Assembly (NCBI GenBank): GCA_004794655.1
Contig: SMMW01000040.1
Location: forward strand, 1,426,001-1,490,000
Direction: 5' to 3'
Origin: Marisa cornuarietis
Taxonomy: Eukaryota; Mollusca; Gastropoda; Architaenioglossa; Ampullariidae
DNA: 64,000 bases
Of this stretch, positions 33,100 through 44,461 are shown piece after piece (position 1 is the first letter of the stretch; the number at the start of each line of letters is the position of its first letter). The position numbers were made by a program, and so were the translations under genes. The notes under the pieces were generated by a model. It ran no database searches. It saw nothing but the letters and a program-made list of their open reading frames with translations, and was not told the DNA's origin.

Positions 33100-33618
33100 A
33101 ACGCCATATTTACACCATCTCGACTCCTGGAGTTTTGTTTGCTGATTTAAATCATCACTACCCTGCAAGTGCTCAATGCTTTCTGCTCTATACAGTCTTC
33201 CCGATGCTTTAGATTCTGGAACTACATGAATCAACAAGCACGGACTTGATTCTCTGACATCTTGTCTACCAACCTGCCTCCTGCTTCATCCATTTTTTCC
33301 CTGCCACTGTGTTGATGTGACCTCCGTGACAGTCGTATAAATGCCAACAATGAAATCTTTATGTCATTGGTGCAACCAGCTACACCACCACCATTTCACG
33401 GATACTACGACTACAAATCACAGTTGCAGCTGGTAGTATAACTGAGCTGTAGTGACTGCATCTATGCTGATGGTATTCACCTTGAAAACACAATAAACTC
33501 TTTGGTTTTCAAACGATTGTTGTTCTCATAGCCGCGAGTTTATATTTTAAGCTCCTTGGGTCTGGCTGAGGCTTGAAAAAGGTGCTATAGAAATGTGCTA
33601 TTTATTTATTATTTATTT
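33100..33618 (+). mobile_element. Decayed CR1/L2-like LINE 3' part
   Basis: Ends in GGTGCTATAGAAATGTGCTA followed by ATTT repeats, as in the tail at 13378-13490 read on its minus strand. Upstream (33140-33280) a plus-strand translation faintly recalls the end of an endonuclease domain (LHESTSTDLIL), with stops and shifts. The tail is convincing, the coding part weak. Confidence 0.4.
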
Positions 33619-33829
33619 CTTGGGGATTGATGTTGACCGTTGCATTACTGGGTACTTAAAAGTGAAAAAAGTACTTAAACTACTAAGCAGCTAAAATAAG
33701 GACTTAATTATGGCGGGAAAAGGATTGTATTAACGTGGGGTTCGTTTATTGTCATCTACAGTAAAGCTGGACCAACATGTAGATTCCATCATGTTAGTCA
33801 TACTGACCGTGGGGGTCATTAATACCCCA

Positions 33830-34053
33830 GGACAACTAATTGGTGCACGCAGTCACTTCTTTCTCATCGCTGTTATTGTCACGCTTAAAGACGATTCTCT
33901 GGTCACTGGCACAACAGGCTGAATTTTTATTACATCAGGTATGGTGTGTCTGTACACTGGACCATACATAATCTGGTGATTTTTTAATACCAACATCCTT
34001 CCACTGACATCTGCACGAATATCTTCGCAACACGAACATCAGTGACTGTATAA
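33830..34053. repeat. Receptor proximal 3' flank, GPCR2
   Basis: Matches 20396-20615: CCCAGGACAA, GGTGCACGCA, ACATCAGGTATGGTGTGT and ACAATTATAAGCACAGTTTA. It probably contains the receptor 3' UTR on the minus strand. Confidence 0.7.
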
Positions 34054-35085
34054 TTATAAGCACAGTTTACAGAGTATTTGTTTTGCCTCGTGCCTGTATT
34101 TACGACCTGTCAGAGTAAGAAGAAAAAAGCTGACGGCAAGACGTAAACTGAACAATACACGTATAAATATAACCCAAATAACGGTTAAGTCATACTTTTG
34201 CGACTCTGGTTCATTGTCAGAAATCACATTGTCGAGGAATAATGTTAACATACACTCTGGCATAGAGGTGATGAAGACCAAAATGAATAGAACTAACACA
34301 GTGCCCAGCACATGACAAGCGTTGTCGCTGCGCATACCTAAGAGCTTATTCTGACGAAGGCCCACAACCCTTTGCACTTCTTTTACACTCGAGAAAATCT
34401 TCGATACGAGAATCACATTGCTGAGTAGAAGAGCAGTCAGAGGAACCCCATCTACAACTATATTCTGTGTCCACCACCAGTATGGGTTAATGAACTGAAT
34501 GTACTCTGCTTCCGTTTCTTCACATACAAAAATGAAAGTAGTATTTGACAGTGAAGCAACAAGGTTATGCCCGTACAGCATATTCGCATGGACGCCCAGG
34601 CTGGTTACAAACAGAGTTCCGATGATAACAAATTGTCGTTTTCTCGTGACCAGTGCACTAACACGGTGTGGCCACATGACGGCGACGGCCCGATGACTGG
34701 ATATGAATGCTATTAGCAGCCTACTGAAAGTATTAGTTACAGATACAACAACGTTAATAATTTTACACGGGGCAACCGGCAGCTTCTCGATACCTGTGTA
34801 TTCCTTAATGATTCTCACCAAATTGTCCGAGCAAAGAAAACAGAGATCTGATACCGCGAGGAAAAAAAACGAAATATGGATCGTTGATCTACTTTTCCGG
34901 AGCCTGAATGAAATCAGAATCAACATAATGTTATTGAATACTACTATAACAATGAGAATATACTGATGTACAAACCCAAATTTCTGTAGCTTTGAAAACA
35001 AATTGATGGAATCGTCATGATCAGATTCATAATAATCGATTGTTTCTGTGGTCTCCGACACCTCAGAGTAATCTTCGGTAATCAT
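34054..35085 (-). CDS. Rhodopsin-like GPCR, orphan chemosensory-type (copy 2)
   Basis: A complete 343-residue single-exon receptor from the ATG at 35085. TM1 is near residues 38-60, TM2 near 70-93, TM3 near 105-130, TM4 near 152-170, TM5 near 208-233, TM6 near 259-284 and TM7 near 303-326. It keeps FRLRKSRSTIH after TM1, LAVSDLCFLCSD in TM2, SHRAVAVMWPHRVSALVT after TM3 (130-147), DGVPLTALLLSNVILVSK in TM5 and LTGRKYRHE after TM7. Cys107 and Cys188 are placed for the usual disulfide. The N-terminus is acidic (about 10 Asp/Glu in the first 25), unlike copy 1, and lacks NxS/T sites; NTT at 181 lies in loop 2. Divergence from copy 1 is highest in the N-terminus and extracellular loops, as expected if ligand preference differs. 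Coupling and ligand are unknown. Confidence 0.92.
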   Translation of the reverse strand: MITEDYSEVSETTETIDYYESDHDDSINLFSKLQKFGFVHQYILIVIVVFNNIMLILISFRLRKSRSTIHISFFFLAVSDLCFLCSDNLVRIIKEYTGIEKLPVAPCKIINVVVSVTNTFSRLLIAFISSHRAVAVMWPHRVSALVTRKRQFVIIGTLFVTSLGVHANMLYGHNLVASLSNTTFIFVCEETEAEYIQFINPYWWWTQNIVVDGVPLTALLLSNVILVSKIFSSVKEVQRVVGLRQNKLLGMRSDNACHVLGTVLVLFILVFITSMPECMLTLFLDNVISDNEPESQKYDLTVIWVIFIRVLFSLRLAVSFFLLTLTGRKYRHEAKQILCKLCL

Positions 35086-37261
35086 TCTCGCGCTAATTCT
35101 TGATTATTCTGCCATTTGTTTGTTTTGTGACCATTTTATTTACTTTATAATGAACAGGGATCCATCTCTCTGCAGGTAAATATTTTGTGTGAACGCACAT
35201 CTTCAAACGTTTGTCTGTTTTGATTGGTTTTCCTTCAGTCTTGCTTGGGTCTATTTCTCTTAATAAATACTTGGACGCGCGCTTACCGTAATTCTGATTT
35301 TGACAATTGTTTTTCTTCGATTGACCTTCAGTGGCTGTTAGTAACAGAACACAAATGTGTTTACTGGTGCATGAAATCCTTTGGTTTTATTTCTTTCACA
35401 AGATGTAGGTCCCTTCTCTATTCGAACGGCAGTGAGACAAAGTGAGATTTGAGAGAAGCAGACCATCAGCTCAGTGTTGTACAATATTGAAGGCCATTTC
35501 TTGAAGTGAGCTTCGTGCTGTATCTTAACTAAGCGAGCGATGAGAAAGCACCATAGACCTTATGGAGATGTATAGTATGTAACTTGTATTTTGCTGTATT
35601 TTTCAGTTGTAGATTTCGAAAATGGTTGTTCTTTCACATTTCACCTACAAAGGAAACACACGGTTCAGAAGATTTCATCGTGGTGTCTCTCTATTAGTGT
35701 GACACTAGACACTAAGTCCACTGATGGCTCTAAGACATGTAAACCGGCTTAGCTTCCACAAGCGATTATCAGGAGATGTAAACACACATCTGTCGTCTGG
35801 GAGAGAAAAGACCGATTTTCGTCCTATTTATCGTTCCTCGAGGGTGTAGTTTTCTTAGTCATTTCACATTGTTGACAGTAGGATACAATTTAAAAATACT
35901 TTTGTAGTTTTTGAAGATTCAGAAGCCTTAGAAAGTAATACTTTAATTTGATTTTTTAATTTATTTGTTTAATTTTGACTTTAGTATTTGACTAAAATAG
36001 GTTTTGTTTAAAAACCTGTGTTCGAGTTGCTAAAACATTTGGTTTTCCTTCCTTACAGACAAAAGGCACTCGACCTGTAACCTGATCTTTTTCTCTGAGG
36101 TTTTTAACGGCAGGCAAAGACAGGACAAGAAATTTTAAAGCAAACTATGAAAGGGCAAACATAAAGCTTGAAAGCGTTAGCTCTTTTATGTTTTTATTTG
36201 AAGTCTTTCCTGTTTGTTATAATACTACGAAGTCACGCTGTGAAACACAGCTCTTAAGAGAACAGCGGTATTTAGAATTTTAGTATTCGCCAGTTCAACA
36301 CTTTCTTTTTAGTTTTATTACTGCTTTGGGGAGAAGTGTTTTCTTTAAATTAGAATTGAGGATTTAAAAATAATGTAATGACTTTATCTCTTCCTTTTTC
36401 TAGAAAAAAAACAGAGCGACGTATGTTAAAATATAAAGTGGTGCGAAAAAACAACTGAAAGAAAACAGAATGCTTTCTTTAGCAAAGATTAAATTGATAC
36501 CAGCATGAAATAAGAAAGTAAAACTTTCTACCTTAAGTTTTCATCTCGTTATTCCTTTTTTTATTATTTTAACTATATTTACTACTTTTCTCCTTACTGA
36601 CTGTGTTTAAATTTTATTTACCCTCTTCACTGGCATCCTGCTGACATTCCTGCATGGTCGCCTTGATGTTACTATGTAATTGTGATAGTGATTTCTGAGA
36701 AATTTCAAGTCTGTGCGATGAAACCGAGGAAGTCAAGATTAAAGTCAAATGCTTGGACCCACGGTTATCAAGTGTTTTAATTGCTCTAGGACGTAGCAGG
36801 TAAAGTTAACCTGATTTACGAGCCAGGTAGGAGGTGAAGTGAGTGGTACAACGAGAATACTCGTAAAGTGTTATAATCATGTAACCTGAAGCATGCGGTG
36901 ATGACAACCATATTTTTGTACGTGCGTCGTAGTTTCTATCTATCTGCGCCTAACAAAGATAGATAGATAAATAGTATTTCAAGGGTAAAACAAGTACAGA
37001 TGTCAGTCGCTACATTTATGAACGTAATGTTACTAACACCTGACGATTATCGGACATTTCTTTAATAATATACTTCTTTCCTAGGTCATCGTACATTGGA
37101 CAGAAGAACATAAAATGTCACACCTGAAAAAAGTGATATCACAAAGAATTCATATTTTTGCTAGTGTTAACAAAACCAAAATAATGTGCCTTTATTGATA
37201 AAACGCTGAGCTTAATTAAAACATTACAGCCCAACGTGTGTCGAATGTTGTTTACATAAAT
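35086..37261. repeat. Receptor-module 5' flank, GPCR2
   Basis: Collinear with 21705-23430 and, from 35982, with 1-1304. A CCTGCAG (minus strand, 35171-35177) is conserved with copy 1 and could be a splice acceptor for a 5' UTR intron. No other gene seen. Confidence 0.75.
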
Positions 37262-37425
37262 AAAGAAGACGATGAAATGTTCGAGATGTTGGTAAGGAAA
37301 AGGATGGGATAGATGATTGAGTAGATGATGGAATAGATTCAACCTCTGTCACTGGAACGAAAGGGTGACAAGGGCGGAAGCGCTAACACCTGGACAGCTT
37401 TTAGGGCACGTGACGGAACGAGAGA

Positions 37426-38030
37426 TTGTGTCATCCTGCAGCAAACATTAAAATTTCATTCAACACTTGACTATAGGATAACAGACATTGAACACAGAAA
37501 GCCCCATGTAATTATTGTGAAAGCTTATGTTCTGTATTTTTCACTTCTTATAACACATACAGAAAATGTACTAACTACATACAAATGTACACACACGACT
37601 AACAGTTAATATCTATGCATGTTTTATACGTGTTGTATGAAATTATATTATTTTGTTATTTTAGGGATACGGTGTAAAAGTTTGTTGTGTATATCAGGTC
37701 TGAACTTACTGTTAGACAACGAGTGAATAAATAAGAATCAATAGCAACCATGGAAACTGATGTCATGACCTAGTTTCCCTACAGACTGCTGCAGCTCGCC
37801 GAGTCCTAGAAATAAGTCAGCGGTAGTGCGACGCACGTGCAAGGAATTCGCTGCACAAGTTGTAAACTGAGCGATGAACACGACATCTAACGGACATGTA
37901 TTCTCTAGTTCAAATCTTACATTTAAACCCGAACACATTCTCCAGGGAACTGGGCCCGTGGGAGACAGGATTTAAGTCCTGCTGATCCTGTCAACGTAAT
38001 CTTTCATGTGAACAATATTTATGTACAACA
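37426..38030 (+). repeat. R1 repeat, module III (unfilled reference copy)
   Basis: The longest uninterrupted R1. The pre-insertion site of the right transposon is at 37568-37587, with the target TA at 37576-37577. The core lies at 37760-37920, and the B-box-like GGATTTAAGTCC is near 37969. Confidence 0.8.
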
Positions 38031-39014
38031 AACATAAGTTATTCTTACAATTGTCTCTACACGGCTCACGAGTCCCCAACTTCGCTCTTCTCCAAACAAA
38101 AGGGCGGCAGGATGACGCAACGGTTCACATACAAATCAAGCAAAAACATACAAACAACAATGTACATCAACGGAGAGGTGGGGAGGGGGTCACAGTATTA
38201 TCTCTGATTTTCTTCCTTCTAATGGTACTGTGCTGTTAATATCCGTTCAACTACCATTCACTCTCACATCTATTTGCGCACCAGCTTAGCTCTCAGTTGT
38301 TACAGTTGTCCTCGTACTGCCAGTCTCTCCTGCCTCCCTACACGTTGCGAGTTCATGCTCGTGCTGAGGTGAGGATCAGTACTCCAGTCCACATACACAC
38401 ATCGACATAATTAATGAAATAGGTGACTTAAGTAATCTCCTTTGACCTATGTTTACATTGTATTATAAAACAGTTTGTGTCTTGTTGACATCTCAAAGAA
38501 GCTGGGATTACGCTAACCATGACAATATCAAATTATAGCATATTATTTAATTACCACACTACATGTATGTCAATATTGTTTCTTAGTATGTGGTTTGCAA
38601 CGAAGGGGAGATAAACATCCCCATTCCGCCAATCATTTCTCTCTCTTTTTCTCTCCCTTTCCTTTCTTTGTCTCACTATTTTTGTCTTTTTGGTCTTTGT
38701 GAGAAATTTCAAATAAAGCTCCTACGTTTAATACATTTAATTACTTTTTTATTATTACTCATTCGTTTCATTCGTGTCATTCTGAAACGGGCTGTTAAAA
38801 TTAACATCAATCGTTTTCATATTTTGTGTAACAAAATATTTTAACAAATATAACTTTTAAAACTACTTCAAAACTTCATCACTTTTCAAAATCTTTGCAT
38901 GTGTTTTCACTGAAACAGTTTTTTCTTCTTTCTTTATAGACAAAACCACTGATATGTGATCTGGAATCACCGAACACTCACTCTTATACAGAGATAGAGA
39001 TATATAAATAAATA
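38031..39014. other. Module III non-coding block
   Basis: Collinear with 12241-13377 without the MITE. The unfilled hAT site is at 38188-38195. No gene seen. Confidence 0.7.
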
Positions 39015-39125
39015 AATAAATACCACATTTCTATAGCGCCTTTTCCCAGCATCAGCCACACTCAAGGCGGTTTACATATAGGCACGCGAGTACACCTTTT
39101 CAGAGCGGCGTCTCCATCCATACAC
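39015..39125 (-). mobile_element. LINE 3' tail, CR1/L2-like (module III)
   Basis: Paralogous to 13378-13490 and at the same module position, so this insertion predates the module duplication. Confidence 0.6.
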
Positions 39126-39717
39126 AAGCATGCAAGACAGAGCGAAAAATAATGTTTACTAACATTAAGGATTGTAAGAAGGTATCATCAGTTCTAAAGT
39201 ACAGTCACCTGCCGTCACTTACGCCCTCCCTTCTGATCATTGGTGCATCGTGTGAGATGTGACTGTAAAGTATGGGGTGCCAATAAGTAATTTTCTCTAA
39301 TTTTCTCTCTCTAGGTAGAGAATACATTCTGTAACTACAGAATTGAGTTGTATGGTCACTAGTACTCAGTTACCTGTCTCTGTCGCTTTTCTGTGTTTAG
39401 TGCCAACTGTAGAAAAAGTTTAGAATTGTTACTTTTAAAGCGTTTAAGATAAAACTTACGACAATCGCTAGATGCACATTTACGTGACATTTTTTCAAGC
39501 GACGCAAGGTTCAAAAACATGAAGTAGGCTTCTGTGATAATAATCTGGGGCTTTCGTTATCAGTGAATGTGCATCGTCTGTTATATGTTAAAGGAACGAA
39601 CGCGTAAATGTTGCAAGCCTGTGGTTGGTGAGGTTGTGAAACCAGTCTCGGATGCAGCGGGAGCCTGCTAACTGAAATTATTATTTCTTGATGCTTTCGT
39701 CATCATTCACTGTGCTC

Positions 39718-39723
<6 letters not shown>
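39126..39723. other. Unassigned sequence with a dispersed block
   Basis: Block 39343-39415 (ACTAGTACTCAGTTACCTG, CTGTCGCTTTTCTGTGTTTA) recurs at 42515-42570 and, inverted, at 51350-51460. No gene seen. Confidence 0.5.

Positions 39724-39762
<39 letters not shown>
39724..39762. repeat. (GT)n microsatellite with (TTTG)n end
   Basis: About 19 GT units followed by three TTTG units. Confidence 0.97.
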
Positions 39763-39765
<3 letters not shown>

Positions 39766-39899
39766 TTTGTTTGTTCCTCTGCCGTGTTTAGCGGCAGAAA
39801 AACGTTTTTGTGCAAATCGTTTGACTGAGAGATGTCCCTTCGCCTAACTGACCTAAAGTGACGAGCTCCCTGTCGTTTTGTCTCGTCCGTGGATGTATG

Positions 39900-40800
39900 T
39901 GCACCAAATCAATTCAAAGTGAAAAATGTCAAATGCAGTAATGAGGCATTTTTTCACAGCTTACGATGTACAAGAGTTACTGATCGAAAGCTAGTAGTAC
40001 AGAGTCAATATCTGAGATAAAAACAGATCACTATATATATATATATACACCGATATATCATTGGAACTAGTTCCTGTCCAGAGAGCAAATCATCGTATGA
40101 TCTACATGATCAGAGAGGTTAAACCACACTGCATGGGCTTTCTGACCTTCTCAGCGGCGAACTGCACGAAGAAACCGTTATGGTGAGATAAAGGAGGAAG
40201 GCAGTCGACGGTGGAAAGTCGCTGAGAGATGATCTGTAGATGAAAAACGTTTCGTGCAGGCAAAGAAGGAACCACCCAGACGAGTGGTAAATGCACACAC
40301 AAACAACACAAATCAAGTTCACTAAGGGTTATTGTGGACTCGCTTTGATGAAGATTTAGGGACCACTAGCCGTTGACGACAACAGCGTCACCTTTGTCTT
40401 ATTCATAGTAACACTTCCACAGCGACACTTTCTCCATATATACGACCTGTCCACGATTATTTCCCTAATTTTGTAAATAGGTCTTGTTGCGAAGCAGGTT
40501 AATGTTTGATTTTTCACACACCGGCTGCTGTCGCCATATTAGAGATAGGCCCCTTTGCGGAGACCGTGGTTTCCCCTCAGGAATGAAGCCATCTTTGAAT
40601 AATTCCAATATTTAATCGAAATAAGTGCTCAGTGCCATTCGATAGTGTGAGGAAGCATGCTGTTCAAAGGAACACGAAAGTTTCCTGTTACGGTTTTCTA
40701 TTTCCACAAGAAAAATTATTGCACGGATTTCTGATATTTTCATGTCATGTTTAGACTTAAGTGGCAAAAGCGCTCAGTTTTGACTAAACTAAAATCCTTA
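39900..40800. repeat. D block part, module III
   Basis: Matches 17345-17830 (ATGCAGTAATGAGGCAT, CAGCGGCGAACTGCACGAAG, CCGTTGACGACAACAGCG) and then 18850-19130 (CGGAGACCGTGGTTTCC). Small frames at 40102-40322 are duplicates of 17458-17652 in shifted phase and are not supported as genes. Confidence 0.7.
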
Positions 40801-40854
40801 GTGAAACATAGGCTGAGAAAATTCTCAGCAACGCTAAGAGTCATGACTACGACA

Positions 40855-41065
40855 ACAAAAGACACCACGAACAATCATTGTTCGATTTATTTCAAGGAGA
40901 GCCACCGAAGTAGTGTTACATAGCAGGAGGCTTTTTAAAGGATCTGGGATTGTATTGGCACACGATCTCACAAAAGCAAACTTTGCTCTGCCAAGTGTAT
41001 CAGGAGAAGATCCTGCTGTGGAGAGTGCGTGGTCATCCAAAGGGTGTATTTACATTAAAATACGG
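40855..41065 (+). pseudogene. L1/Tx1-like LINE ORF1 C-terminal domain remnant
   Basis: One plus-strand frame reads TPRTIIVRFISRRATEVVLH, then RRLFKGSGIVLAHDLTKANF and VESAWSSKGCIYIKIR. It matches the ORF1 protein at 60070-60975 (PRPVIVRFISRKDRDRVLKA, LKGSGMAITEDLTKLN). ORF1 proteins of this type coat LINE RNA. Only the C-terminal domain remains. Confidence 0.65.
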
Positions 41066-41213
41066 TAAAATCATTAAGATCACTTTGACAAGTGACCTCC
41101 CTTTCAACGGCTGCGACCTCCAAGTGACCTCACTTAGCATCTACTAACAAGCGACGGACAGCAAAAAGACATTCTTCCTCGTAAAGGAGAGTAACCATTG
41201 GATACATAATTCA

Positions 41214-41262
41214 GTTAGACAAAACATCAATAGGCGAAACTATTGATGTCTTCGTTTTGCGA
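41214..41262. repeat. Short hairpin
   Basis: ACATCAATAG, a GCGAAA-type loop, then CTATTGATGT gives a perfect 10-bp stem. An outer CAAAA/TTTTG pair extends it across a small bulge. Confidence 0.7.
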
Positions 41263-41884
41263 CCTCAGAGTATTATCTACAAGGGACGCTACTCCTAGGT
41301 TCACGGAGTGTTACTGTACGAGCTTCTTTGTTTCTCTTTCACAGTATGCGGAGGAACATTAAGCAAAGCGCGTTGGGCTTCGGTCCAGGTAATTGATTTT
41401 TTTCTACTAAATAGACTTTTCCGAACAACTGTAATAGTCTATCCATTACTTAAAATTTCCCTTTCAGTTTTGCTAGTTCCTCCTACAGAAATATATCAAT
41501 AATATTAAATTCTGATACCCGGGTCAGAGCAGATGCTCATACCAGCTACTTTAATGACATGCATTCTCGTCCATCTAGTTTATTATATGTCAAGAGTAAT
41601 ATGTCAATTTTTTATCAATGTGTAACGTTATTTTCCTGTGTTATGTTATCAGTTATTTTGTGAATGATTGCAGTGTTTTGTCATGTAGTCTTTGAAAGCT
41701 TAACAAGTCTAACTGATTGATTACAACCAGGTACCCTCACATGTCTACTGTTATAACTTAAACACACACACACATCTCGATAACTCACATTTTGTTTTGA
41801 TGGTCTCTTCTTTTACACTAGAATGTCTTTTATGTCAGCATGCCATGCAAAACAATTATGCGATTATTTCCCGACCTACTTCCA

Positions 41885-42330
41885 ATGATAACTCAGAAGT
41901 CTTTCAGGATTAGTAGATTTAATCTCAATGGTTTAAGCAATGAAAAATGAATCATGATACCTATTTTCTGCAAGAAACACACTTGAAAGAGTCCCTAGAG
42001 AGTTTTCTGCGTGCCAGCTGGAGCTACAACTTATGGCTTGCAAATGCTGATTCCAACAAAAATGGTGTTGAAATATTATTTAAAAATAAATTTGAATATA
42101 ATTGTACAATGTTGCTAGAGATCCAACAGGCTGTTTTGTAATATTGGACACAGAGTTCTTAAAGAAAAGAATCTCCTTAGTTAATTTATATAGACCAAGT
42201 GACAATGACAACTAACTTTTTATATCAAAAAGAATCATCTTGAAAAAAGTTTATTTTTCTAGGTGGAGACTGGAATTCTATATTACATACGGAAAATGAT
42301 GTACGCAACAGAAATTTTATAAGCAAAACA
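41885..42330 (+). pseudogene. LINE endonuclease domain remnant
   Basis: Frames give RFNLNGLSNEK, then DTYFLQETHLKESL, GVEILFKNKFEYN and, after frameshifts, LGGDWNSIL near 42260. These are the N-NGL, QETH, GV-ILF and GDWN motifs of an AP-type endonuclease, as used by L1/Tx1-like LINEs for target nicking. Together with 40855-41065 it is probably one plus-strand element in the ORF1-ORF2 order. It is broken by stops; the reverse transcriptase part is missing. Confidence 0.65.
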
Positions 42331-42489
42331 GTGAGTTTTTTTGTAGAGAAAGAGACGAGATGTAAACCGCTCTCACATAAAGCTGGCTCTCAGAAAAGTG
42401 AGGTCTCCCCCCAACGACCTGAAACATTTAGGGGATGACCTTTACTTTTTAACTTTATTGTGGCGCCATTTATGCTTTTGTAAAATATT

Positions 42490-44450
42490 GTACACTACAC
42501 AAACCACATCGTGGTCTCTAGTACTCAGCGGTTACTCGTCTCTGTCGCTTTTCTGTGTTCAGTGCCCACTGTAGGAAAAAAATAGAATTTCTCGGTTACT
42601 TGTGAAATCTCTACCAAGACGCTTTAAGACCAATCGTAATTGCAAGCCGTGTCCATGTGCCTTTAAGTCTCTTAGCCCAACATATAAGGGGCATGAGAAC
42701 GCATGAAAATGATAACTGATTTCTAAATAAGCAGATATCGATAGAAAGAGGGAAAATTTTATCATTTAATCCGTGTGATGGTTTTTTCCCACATGTGTCC
42801 CTGATACTCACTTATTCGCCAGAATATATGTACTGATTGTGCAATTGGTCATTATGTTTATACGATGTGAAAACGTCTTTAAGAATAATAATAAAAATAC
42901 AGTGAACGTATAAAGCGTCATATTCTGGTCCTATGGGCAGGTTCGTGGCGATTTAAAGAAAAAACACGCACACACACACACACACTTACACACACACACA
43001 CACATACACACACACGGACGAACGCAGTATAACATGCACAATTGTTGTCTAGAGGATGCCTTATGAGAAGCTGCTTCAGCCTGCGCAAGTCACTTGAAAA
43101 ATTGTGATCCAGGCTGCAAAAGTTCCTGTCCACACTACAAGTTCAGTCATAGAAAGGATCTAATAGGCAGAAGTCTTTTATTAATTTGGCTTCTCATTGG
43201 GTTCCAAGACAATATCAATTTGTATTAAAACATATATATATATATCAATATATCACTGGGACTAGTTCAGGGCAATAGAGCTTTGATGTAGATTTAGGGA
43301 CCACTAGCCTTGACGACAACAGTGTCGCTTTTGTCTCATTGATTTTCACACTTTCCCTGTTACAATGTTGCCGCATATACGGTCCTGTGCATAATTATTT
43401 CTCTAATTCTGTAAATATTTGCGATGCAGTTTAATGTTCAATTTTTTATATTATCACACACGAATTTCTGTTGCCAAACTGGGCCAAAGTAGAGATAACT
43501 CTGGAAGCCCAATTGTGGAGACCATGGTTTCCCCTCAAGAATAAAGCCATCTTTGATTAATTCCAATATTTAGCCGAAATAAGTGCTCAGTGCTAATCAC
43601 TAGAGCGATGTTACAAGCTATTCTAAGGAACAAAAAAGTTTCTTTTTCTTGTTTTTTATTTTTACACGCAAAATACGTACTTTATGAATGGTAGTATCTA
43701 AACGGATGCCTATTTCTGATATTTACGTGTCATTGGGAAACTCAAGTGGTAAAAGCGCTTTTTGATGATTATGTTTGTTAAACAGTCTACTAAAAACTAG
43801 GCATCAACAGTTATGAGGGTTTTTAAACAAAATATTTCTAAACTGACATGTTTTGACATATGCCATGTCTTCCATAATTTTTTCTGCTTATCATGCTATT
43901 TCTGAAGGTATGTGTACGTGTCAAAATATATCTGTACACTTGTATTTAAAATGAATACGATTCTTTATCTAATTATATCTGGGATTTGGGATCAACAACT
44001 AGAAATACAAACTCTCCTTGTATATGCATTTGTCAAGGTCAACACACTGTGAGTCTTCCACCTCCATGAATTCATCATGTTATGAACGTGTTATACAACA
44101 AAAGCTACGACAGGGAGTATCTTTATTGTTAATATGTAACTTAGAAACGTCGTGTGAAAAATTACTGGCTTCCACACATGTATTATTAAGGTAAAGCCGC
44201 TAAATTATCGAAATATCTGCCAAGAAACTCTCTAATGACATTAACGTAAACTAAAATCCTCAGTAAAAGATAGGCTGCGAAAATTGCAGCTAAATCACGT
44301 CTATGATCGATGGCAGATTGTTATGAATCACCTTCCTGAGAAAGTTTTTAAGCTTCTCAGTACTGCTCACGATAGAATGAACTATTAGAATATATGTATG
44401 CATTTACAAATGTATGTATGTATTTGCAAATCTATGTACAGAGGTATTAT
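42490..44450. repeat. D block, module III main part
   Basis: Collinear with 16620-17100 and then 18830-19860. It includes CA tracts at 42965-43014, a TA tract near 43232 and the GATCAACAACTAGAAATACA block. Cut at about 44461 by the RTE-like LINE. No gene seen. Confidence 0.75.
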
Positions 44451-44461
44451 TCTTCCAAATA

